A DNA stretch of 29,704 nt from NCBI GenBank assembly GCA_964372035.1, contig CAYJPK010000021.1, forward strand, positions 1 to 29,704, given 5' to 3'. The notes beneath the pieces are model-generated. The model saw only the letters and a list, made by a program, of their open reading frames with translations, was not told the DNA's origin and ran no database searches. This document shows positions 24,377-29,704 of the stretch, one piece after another; position 1 is the stretch's first letter; every line of letters starts with the position of its first letter. The position numbers were made by a program, and so were the translations under genes. The stretch comes from CAYJPK01 sp964372035 (GTDB lineage: Bacteria > Desulfobacterota > Desulfovibrionia > Desulfovibrionales > Desulfovibrionaceae).

Positions 24377-24823
24377 TTTTCTTTTTAATAAAAGAAAACG
24401 TATAACAATTAAGATACTTGCGACTAAAATAAAGCCAATTCCAATATAATCAGTCAAAACAACAGCATTTTCTGATGAATAGCGCATTGCAATGGATTCG
24501 CCAGATATAAAAGATAAAATGCTTTGCCAAATACTGATAAAAATTAATGCGGTAGCAAAGCCTGCAAGCATAGCTTTAAATCTTTGCATTTTAGTATTAT
24601 TTTTAGCTAAACATGCTATAAAAGAAATCGGTATGCAAATAAGTTCTGCAGTTAACATTATATTTTTAGTGGCGAGTTGAATTGCTATTACTGTAGCATC
24701 AAAGCCTACCTTGTCAGTCGAAATCATCGCAATCCATAGTGGGATTGATGACCACAGCCAAAGACCAAGTAAAGTTGCTAATTGTGAAACTATGATTGCA
24801 CAAAGTATTCGTAAAATAATCAT
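24371..24823 (-). CDS. Four-helix membrane protein, unknown function
   Basis: A 150-aa protein that I do not recognise. Hydrophobic segments lie at about residues 1-30, 45-75, 85-110 and 122-145, so it is an inner-membrane protein with probably four helices and small loops. A basic patch follows the second helix, and the C-terminus ends LLLKRKI. No catalytic or binding motif is visible. The second of two adjacent ATGs is chosen because GGAG lies 5 nt before it. It is on the same strand as, and upstream of, the tRNA-Val promoter, with no clear terminator between. Its own promoter region contains a small inverted repeat (24873-24878 with 24880-24885). Confidence 0.7.
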   Translation of the reverse strand: MIILRILCAIIVSQLATLLGLWLWSSIPLWIAMISTDKVGFDATVIAIQLATKNIMLTAELICIPISFIACLAKNNTKMQRFKAMLAGFATALIFISIWQSILSFISGESIAMRYSSENAVVLTDYIGIGFILVASILIVIRFLLLKRKI

Positions 24824-25339
24824 CATTGCTCCATGCTATATAAAGAGAGCTACCCTTTAAAAATCAATTTACACTCAATTTGAGTTGTATCTATATTATA
24901 AGGTAGGGAAAAGCTCTTTATTTAAATTTATTTAAAAAATATCTTATCTATCTACTTTGTAATAACACAAAAGTCAATAATGCAATCAATTAACATAAAA
25001 GCAACTTGTTGGACATTATTTAGCTATATACCATGTTTAATAAGTTTATAAATGAATTTGTTATTTATATGATATTTTCAAATATTATTAAAATAAATTA
25101 AGATTTTATATGTGATTAAAATATTGTTGACGATACATAATAATTATTTTAACCTGTGCTTCAGTTGTCAATTTGTAAAAGATGGTTATATTTAAAATAG
25201 AAATATTATTTGATTGTAGTGTGTGATTATATAATATTTATATTTTAAAATTTGTTTTAACAAATCCAGGTTACAAGCGAACAACAAATTTTATATGATT
25301 TAGTTAGTTATGTTATAAGCATTCTAACCAGGAGGCTTA
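24824..25339. other. Gene-free AT-rich stretch of about 500 bp
   Basis: No plausible gene is seen on either strand. It separates the minus-strand membrane protein from the plus-strand radical SAM gene, so it should hold both promoters. A candidate plus promoter is TTGATT (25210-25215) with TAATAT (25232-25237), spacing 16, of low confidence. Just before the radical SAM gene, TAAGC (25316-25320) can pair with GCTTA (25335-25339), placing the AGGAG ribosome-binding site in the loop. GGTTA (25269-25273) can alternatively pair with TAACC (25325-25329). The stretch could also be the remains of a decayed gene or insertion. Confidence 0.5.
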
Positions 25340-26224
25340 ATGAGGTATGAAGGCATAGTTTATCGTCCGCCAAGTGAAGCAAATAGTTTCATTTTGCAGA
25401 CTACTATAGGTTGCCCTCACAATAAATGTACATTTTGTATAATGTACAGGAGTAAAAAGTTTAGAATCAGAAAGGTCGCCGATATCTTAGAAGATATCGA
25501 TATGGCTAAAGCTCATTATGGAGCATATGGCGTTCAGTCAGTTTTTCTGGCTGACGGAAACAGCGTAATGATGCGACCTAGCCAGTTAATTGAAATCTTA
25601 GAACATCTCTATAAAAGTTTTCCAGGATTACAACGTGTGACTAGCTATGGTGCGACGCAGTATTTAGCGGAAAAAAGTGTAGATGAACTTAAAGCTCTAA
25701 AAGAGGCAGGCTTAACTAGGATTCACTGCGGAATGGAATCTGGTGACGATGAACTGCTACAGTATATTTCTAAAGGTGCTGATGCACAAACCCAAATAAG
25801 AGGAGGACTTAACGTTAAAGAAGCTGGAATTGAAGTTAGTTTCTACGTTATGCCAGGTCTTGGTGGAGTTGAGCGAAGTGATGCACATGCGCTTGGAAGT
25901 GCAAAGGTTTTAAGTGCTGTTAAGCCTGATTTTATCAGACTTCGTACTTTCACTCCTCAAGTAGGTACACCAATTGCTGATGCGTATTTGCGTAGAGAGT
26001 ATACGTTACAAAACCCTCATCAAACTTTGCTTGAAATTAGGAAAATGATTGAAGCTATTGATGCAGAGGGTAGTCGATTAGTTAGTGATCACTGGATGAA
26101 TTTTGCTCCTGTTCAGGGAGTGTTAAATAAAGATAAACATAAAATGTTTGCAATCATCGATCAAGCATTACAATATCCACTTTCTGAGTTTAGAGAAGTA
26201 GGCTTAATCGATGGAACACTGTAA
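25340..26224 (+). CDS. Radical SAM protein with CX4CX2C cluster motif, substrate unknown
   Basis: A 294-aa radical SAM enzyme of the Elp3/COG1032-like type. The [4Fe-4S] ligands are Cys25, Cys30 and Cys33 in GCPHNKCTFC, a CX4CX2C spacing instead of the usual CX3CX2C; I recall this variant in a subgroup with the same GC-H-N--CTFC-MY signature. IHCGMESGDDELL and VMPGLGG are typical strand and loop elements of the barrel. There is no B12-binding domain. A clear AGGAGG precedes the ATG. The 3' end overlaps ispE by 14 nt, so they are translationally linked. It sits after a long gene-free stretch and may be a later addition in front of ispE. Its reaction is not predictable from sequence. Confidence 0.88.
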   Translation: MRYEGIVYRPPSEANSFILQTTIGCPHNKCTFCIMYRSKKFRIRKVADILEDIDMAKAHYGAYGVQSVFLADGNSVMMRPSQLIEILEHLYKSFPGLQRVTSYGATQYLAEKSVDELKALKEAGLTRIHCGMESGDDELLQYISKGADAQTQIRGGLNVKEAGIEVSFYVMPGLGGVERSDAHALGSAKVLSAVKPDFIRLRTFTPQVGTPIADAYLRREYTLQNPHQTLLEIRKMIEAIDAEGSRLVSDHWMNFAPVQGVLNKDKHKMFAIIDQALQYPLSEFREVGLIDGTL

Positions 26225-27080
26225 AGAATATGAAGTTTTGCACGCAAACTGCAAAATTAACTTATATCTTAAAATTACTGGTGTAAGGGAAAATGGCTAC
26301 CATGAATTGGATTCAGTTTTTATGCCGCTTGCCTTACCATGTGATGAATTAAAGCTTTCCCATAATCCTGAAGGTGGATTAAAAGTTGTTTGCAATGAGC
26401 CTGGAATTACTTTGGATAAGAACACTTTAACCAGTGCTTATCAGGTTTATGGGGAAGCAACAAATTTTTACCCTAGTGTAATTTTAAATTTAATAAAAAA
26501 TATTCCACATGGTGCTGGACTAGGTGGTGGCAGTAGTGATGCTGCCGCCTTTTTGTTATGGCTTAATGATAAAAATCCAAATAAGCTTGATTTTGATACG
26601 CTTTTAAGCCTTGCACTTAAAGTAGGGGCTGATGTTCCTTTCTTTTTATATAATGAACCTTGTCATGTTAGTGGAATAGGTGAAATTATTAAACCATGTA
26701 AAATTGATATAGAATTCAAGCACTTAGTTCTTGTTTGTCCTGACGTTTTTGTATCAACTCCGCTTGCGTATAAACTTTATGACAAAAAAAATGAAAAAAG
26801 TTTAAAAGAAAGCTTGACAACTTTTGAAAGTAAAGATATACATGTTTCTCGTTGGCGGCAATGGTGCTTAAATGATTTTGAGCAGGTTGTTTTTAACGAG
26901 TATCCAAGTTTGCGTGAGCACAAAGAAGAGCTACTTAGGCTTGGAGCAAAAGCAGCTTTTATGAGTGGCAGCGGTTCGAGTTTAGTTGGATTGTTTGATT
27001 GTGAAGAAAAAGCTGATTTTGTATATAAAATTTTTCAGGAAAGAAATTTAAAAGTTTTTAAGCAAAAATTTCTTGCCTAA
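26211..27080 (+). CDS. ispE: 4-diphosphocytidyl-2-C-methyl-D-erythritol kinase
   Basis: GHMP-family kinase of the non-mevalonate (MEP) isoprenoid pathway; it phosphorylates the 2-hydroxyl of CDP-ME. The protein is 289 aa. Lys15 in CKINLYL, the ATP-binding glycine-rich loop GAGLGGGSSDAA (101-112), the catalytic Asp141 in GADVPFF and the C-terminal MSGSGSSLVGLF loop match the family. The start overlaps the radical SAM gene by 14 nt. The downstream neighbours tRNA-Gln, prs and rplY fit the order I recall in Desulfovibrio. Confidence 0.95.
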   Translation: MEHCKEYEVLHANCKINLYLKITGVRENGYHELDSVFMPLALPCDELKLSHNPEGGLKVVCNEPGITLDKNTLTSAYQVYGEATNFYPSVILNLIKNIPHGAGLGGGSSDAAAFLLWLNDKNPNKLDFDTLLSLALKVGADVPFFLYNEPCHVSGIGEIIKPCKIDIEFKHLVLVCPDVFVSTPLAYKLYDKKNEKSLKESLTTFESKDIHVSRWRQWCLNDFEQVVFNEYPSLREHKEELLRLGAKAAFMSGSGSSLVGLFDCEEKADFVYKIFQERNLKVFKQKFLA

Positions 27081-27101
27081 TTAGAAAAAATAGATTATAA
27101 G
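27073..27101 (+). promoter_or_regulatory. Possible promoter of tRNA-Gln and prs
   Basis: TTGCCT (27073-27078) and TATAAG (27096-27101) are separated by 17 bp. The box overlaps the ispE stop, and the predicted start is about 12 nt before the mature tRNA. The -35 matches consensus at only four of six bases. Confidence 0.42.
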
Positions 27102-27119
27102 ATTTTTGTTATTTAGCGC

Positions 27120-27195
27120 TGGAGTGTCGCCAAGCCGGTAAGGCAACGGGTTTTGGTCCCGTCATTCGAGGGTTCGAATCCTTCCACTCCAGCCA
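27120..27195 (+). tRNA. tRNA-Gln (anticodon TTG)
   Basis: Full cloverleaf of 76 nt with an encoded CCA end. The acceptor stem TGGAGTG pairs perfectly with CACTCCA. The anticodon stem ACGGG/CCCGT holds the loop TTTTGGT, giving anticodon UUG for glutamine. The T-arm has GAGGG-TTCGAAT-CCTTC, in which one pair is G-U. The U1-A72 start and the G73 discriminator are typical identity elements of tRNA-Gln. It lies 39 nt after ispE and 39 nt before prs. Confidence 0.96.
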
Positions 27196-27234
27196 TTTTT
27201 TTTTATTTGTCTATTTTAAAACAGGGCTACTATT

Positions 27235-28170
27235 ATGTATGGAGATCTCAAGATACTCACTGGTACGGCAAATCCCAAATTAGCAAAAGCGATTTGTGAT
27301 CATTTAGGTTGTCAACTTACTCCGGCTTTATGTGATGTTTTTAGTGATGGAGAGATTAGGCTTGAGGTTTCTGAAAGTGTGCGTGGTGATGACGTTTTTG
27401 TTGTTCAACCAACATGCTCTCCAACAAATGATAACTTAATGCAGCTTTGTTTAATGCTAGATGCTCTTAAAAGAGCTAGTGCTGCAAGAATAACTGCTGT
27501 TGTTCCTTATTATGGTTATGCTCGCCAAGATCGTAAAGTTTCACCACGTGTACCTATTAGTGCAAAAATGGTTGCGGACTTTATTTCTAAGGCTGGAGCA
27601 AACAGAGTAGTTACTGTTGATTTGCACGCAGAGCAAATCCAAGGTTTTTTTGACTGTCCTGTTGATAATTTATTTGGTACACGAGTTCTTATGACTCCGT
27701 TTGAGTCTATAAGAGATAAGCTTGTTGTTGTTTCACCTGACGCAGGTGGTGTTGAGCGTGCTAGATCTTTTGCTAAAAGATTTGATGCTCCTTTGGCTAT
27801 TATTGATAAAAGACGTGATAAGCCAAATCAAGCTTCAGCAACTACTGTTATAGGTGAAGTTGAGGGACGTGTCGCATTATTAGTTGATGACATGATTGAT
27901 ACAGCAGGTACTTTATGTGCTGCAGCTGCAGTTTTACAAGATCATGGAGCAAGTGAAGTGTATGCTTGTGCTTCTCATGCAGTTTTGTCTGGTCCAGCTG
28001 TTGAGCGTATTGAAAAGTCAACATTTACAAAAGTTTATGTAACAGATACAATTCCACTTAGAGCAAATGCAGAGGCTTGCTCTAAGATTGAAGTTTTATC
28101 CGTTGCAAGTTTATTAGCAAAAACAATTCATAATATTCATACTGGTTCATCAGTAAGTATGTTGTTTTAA
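27235..28170 (+). CDS. prs: Ribose-phosphate pyrophosphokinase (PRPP synthase)
   Basis: Transfers pyrophosphate from ATP to ribose 5-phosphate to make PRPP for nucleotide, His and Trp synthesis. The protein is 311 aa. The N-terminal ATP-binding part contains FSDGEIRLEVSESVRG and PYYGYARQDRK. The metal/catalytic VDLHAEQIQGFF is followed by VVSPDAGGVERA and the PRPP loop DDMIDTAGT (218-226). The ATG has AGGGC upstream. It is followed by rplY after 12 nt. Confidence 0.97.
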   Translation: MYGDLKILTGTANPKLAKAICDHLGCQLTPALCDVFSDGEIRLEVSESVRGDDVFVVQPTCSPTNDNLMQLCLMLDALKRASAARITAVVPYYGYARQDRKVSPRVPISAKMVADFISKAGANRVVTVDLHAEQIQGFFDCPVDNLFGTRVLMTPFESIRDKLVVVSPDAGGVERARSFAKRFDAPLAIIDKRRDKPNQASATTVIGEVEGRVALLVDDMIDTAGTLCAAAAVLQDHGASEVYACASHAVLSGPAVERIEKSTFTKVYVTDTIPLRANAEACSKIEVLSVASLLAKTIHNIHTGSSVSMLF

Positions 28171-28182
28171 TAGGAGTATATC

Positions 28183-28773
28183 ATGGCTGAAATGAAAAGT
28201 TTAACTGTGCAAAAGCGCGATAATTTCGGAAAAGGCTTCAATCGTCGCTTACGCGTGGATAACTTAATTCCTTGTGTTTTTTACGGTGCAAATGGCGAAA
28301 ATGTTGCAGTACAAGTTTTAGCTAAAGATTTAAAGAAAGCTTTTGACGAAGTGGGTCGCACAACTGTTTTTAATTTAGAAATTGAAGATAATGGCAATAA
28401 AGAAACTAAACCAGCTCTTTTTTGGCAAGTACAGTTTCACCCATACAAAAATGCTTTTACTCATGTTGATTTCTATGGCGTTGACTTAGAAAAAGACATC
28501 AAAGTATCTGTACCAGTTGAATTTGCTGGTGTTGCTAAAGGTACTAAATTAGGTGGAAAACTTGAAATTTACCGTGAAAAAATGACTGTAAAAGGTAAGC
28601 CATTAAGTATTCCAGCAAAAATCGTTCTCGATATTACTGAACTTGACTTAAACAAAGTTATTTATGTTAATGATATCGAATTACCAGAAGGTGTTGTTTC
28701 AACAACTCCTGGTAACATGGCAGTTATCGGCGTTAATGCACGTAACGTTGTAGTTGAAGAAGCTGCTAGTTAA
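28183..28773 (+). CDS. rplY: 50S ribosomal protein L25 (Ctc/TL5 form)
   Basis: Binds 5S rRNA in the large subunit. The protein is 196 aa, the long form. The N-terminal L25 domain (about residues 1-95, with RLRVDNLIPCVFYG and FHPYKNAFTHVDFYGVD) is followed by a beta-rich C-terminal TL5/Ctc domain (about 96-190, with VPVEFAGVAKGTKLGGKLEI). The ATG has AGGAG upstream. In Desulfovibrio I recall pth after it; here a terminator follows instead. Confidence 0.96.
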   Translation: MAEMKSLTVQKRDNFGKGFNRRLRVDNLIPCVFYGANGENVAVQVLAKDLKKAFDEVGRTTVFNLEIEDNGNKETKPALFWQVQFHPYKNAFTHVDFYGVDLEKDIKVSVPVEFAGVAKGTKLGGKLEIYREKMTVKGKPLSIPAKIVLDITELDLNKVIYVNDIELPEGVVSTTPGNMAVIGVNARNVVVEEAAS

Positions 28774-28795
28774 TTAAAAAACACTTGTTTTTAAG

Positions 28796-28821
28796 AAAAA
28801 GGGTCGAAAGACCCTTTTTTT
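28796..28821 (+). terminator. Terminator after rplY
   Basis: A perfect 10-bp stem (28796-28805 with 28810-28819) closed by a GAAA tetraloop runs into seven T residues. It ends the ispE-prs-rplY transcript 22 nt after the stop. Confidence 0.92.
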
Positions 28822-28896
28822 GCGTCAAAAATATACTTGTAATAATTTGTTTTTGTCATTAATATATTGTATATATAATTGTTTAGGAGTTGCAGT

Positions 28897-29595
28897 ATGA
28901 AATTTAGTGTAGAAAATAAAGTCTTTGATAAATTGCCTACTGTTTGTTTTGGGCTTGTTGCTGTATATGGAATAGACAATTCAAATAATAAAGAAATTTT
29001 TGACTTACTAGACAGTAATGTAAAAATTTGTAAAGAAAGTTTAGAAGGGCATAATGTAAAAGAAATACAGGAAGTTGCATGTTTTAGGAATGCTTTTCGT
29101 GAACTTGGGATAAACCCAAATAAGTTTATGTGCTCTATAGAAGCCTTGTTGTCGCGTATTTCAAAGGGTAATGCAATGCCATCTATTAATAGTGCTGTAG
29201 ATCTTGGAAATTCCGTTTCTTTAAAATATAAACTTCCAATAGGCGCGCATGATATAGATACAACAAACGGTGAACTTTCTATTCGATATGCAACTGAAAT
29301 TGATAGTTTTATACCATTTGGCTCACAAAATTCTGAGAGTGCCGACAAAGATGAAATAGTGTATGTATCTGGTAATGAAATTCGTACAAGACGCTGGATT
29401 TGGCGCCAAAGTGAAATTGGTAAAATAACAGAGCATACTAAAAATATTTTATTTCCAATTGATGGTTTTAGTGATGTGAATAAAGATAAAATACTAGCAG
29501 CACAAAAAGAATTGTCTGAGCTTTTAACTAAGTATTTTGATTGCAAAGTATTTACAGGTTTTGTTGATAAGAATAACCCTGAATATTTTTTTTGA
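28897..29595 (+). CDS. Stand-alone B3/B4 (PheT editing-like) domain protein
   Basis: A 232-aa protein of the B3/B4 domain family, which resembles the editing domain of the PheRS beta subunit. Recognisable blocks are CFRNAFRELGINPNKF, CSIEALLSRISKGNAMPSIN, SAVDLGNSVSLKYKLPIGAH and the near-invariant TRRWIWRQSEIG. Members of this family are thought to act on aminoacyl-tRNA or free amino-acid derivatives, but I know of no firm general function. The ATG at 28897 has AGGAG 7 nt upstream and is preferred over a TTG 18 nt earlier. It stands alone between two terminators. A TATAAT box (28874-28879) is close upstream but without a good -35. Confidence 0.85.
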   Translation: MKFSVENKVFDKLPTVCFGLVAVYGIDNSNNKEIFDLLDSNVKICKESLEGHNVKEIQEVACFRNAFRELGINPNKFMCSIEALLSRISKGNAMPSINSAVDLGNSVSLKYKLPIGAHDIDTTNGELSIRYATEIDSFIPFGSQNSESADKDEIVYVSGNEIRTRRWIWRQSEIGKITEHTKNILFPIDGFSDVNKDKILAAQKELSELLTKYFDCKVFTGFVDKNNPEYFF

Positions 29596-29600
29596 TTTTT

Positions 29601-29634
29601 AGAGCTTCATAATTTCTGGTAAATTTGAAGCTTT
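29601..29634 (+). terminator. Short hairpin after the B3/B4 gene
   Basis: Nine pairs (29601-29609 with 29626-29634, one G-U) are followed by a T and then AAATTT, only 5 nt after the stop codon. It is a moderate terminator. Confidence 0.45.
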
Positions 29635-29653
29635 TAAATTTACATGTTAATAA

Positions 29654-29688
29654 AAAAGCTCTTTTCTAAAAAATAGAAAAGAGCTTTT
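29654..29688. terminator. 15-bp hairpin at the right end of the window
   Basis: A perfect 15-bp stem (29654-29668 with 29674-29688) with an A5 loop is flanked by A- and T-runs, so it can act in both directions. It closes the B3/B4 gene and may also end a minus-strand gene beyond the window. Confidence 0.72.
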
Positions 29689-29704
29689 AAAGCTTATAAA
29701 GCTA

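Noticed and set aside
24824..25339. Mobile-element remnant or small RNA in the gene-free stretch
   Set aside because: No terminal inverted repeats, target duplications, transposase fragments, tRNA shape or strong hairpin-plus-T signal could be found.
28791..29546. 251-codon open frame on the minus strand opposite the B3/B4 gene
   Set aside because: It is antisense to a well-conserved protein family, starts inside it and runs through the rplY terminator; its product resembles no protein I know.
1..29704. CRISPR array, prophage, defence island or biosynthetic cluster
   Set aside because: No regularly spaced long repeats, integrase, phage or defence-type proteins are present; nearly every gene is a housekeeping gene in a familiar order.

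Overview
The window is an AT-rich bacterial chromosome segment made almost entirely of housekeeping genes. The organism is a diderm: it carries a phospholipid-transport (Mla) operon with an outer-membrane lipoprotein, a SPOR-domain envelope protein and a prolipoprotein modification enzyme. It also uses the folate/FAD enzyme TrmFO for tRNA methylation, which is rare in Gammaproteobacteria and common in Firmicutes and Desulfobacterota. The gene orders thrS-infC-rpmI-rplT-pheS-pheT-merR-rpe-tkt and ispE-tRNA-Gln-prs-rplY match what I remember of Desulfovibrio genomes. My best inference is therefore a low-GC member of the Desulfovibrionales (Lawsonia-like or another AT-rich, possibly host-associated lineage). 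This is from memory and was not searched.

Layout. 1-160 holds a strong bidirectional hairpin. 160-1806 (minus) is trmFO followed by a small CGGC-motif protein, with a good promoter facing uvrB. 1908-3917 (plus) is uvrB. 4059-10159 (plus) is one long operon, argS - SPOR protein - mlaE - mlaF - mlaD - mlaC - mlaA, from a near-consensus promoter to a 22-bp hairpin terminator shared with the convergent neighbour. 10219-13269 (minus) is a compact uspA-hisC-cmk-lgt operon whose predicted start point carries a perfect inverted repeat. 13298-14200 (minus) is a serine acetyltransferase with an extra four-cysteine cluster.

14281-24310 (minus) is the main translation block. A near-consensus promoter precedes tRNA-Val(GAC), then thrS, infC, rpmI, rplT, a terminator hairpin, pheS, pheT, a MerR-type regulator, rpe and tkt. 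Several control points can be read directly: phased direct repeats upstream of the promoter, a weak terminator before thrS, an AUA initiation codon for infC, a possible pseudoknot hiding the rplT ribosome-binding site, and a terminator only 16 nt before pheS.

24371-24823 (minus) is an unrecognised four-helix membrane protein, followed by a gene-free stretch of about 500 bp. 25340-28819 (plus) holds a radical SAM protein overlapping ispE, then tRNA-Gln(UUG), prs and rplY. 28897-29595 (plus) is a stand-alone B3/B4 (PheT-like) domain protein, closed by two hairpins.

I saw no mobile element, CRISPR array, prophage or defence system. The interesting signals are regulatory leaders and a few poorly characterised small proteins rather than a wholly new system.
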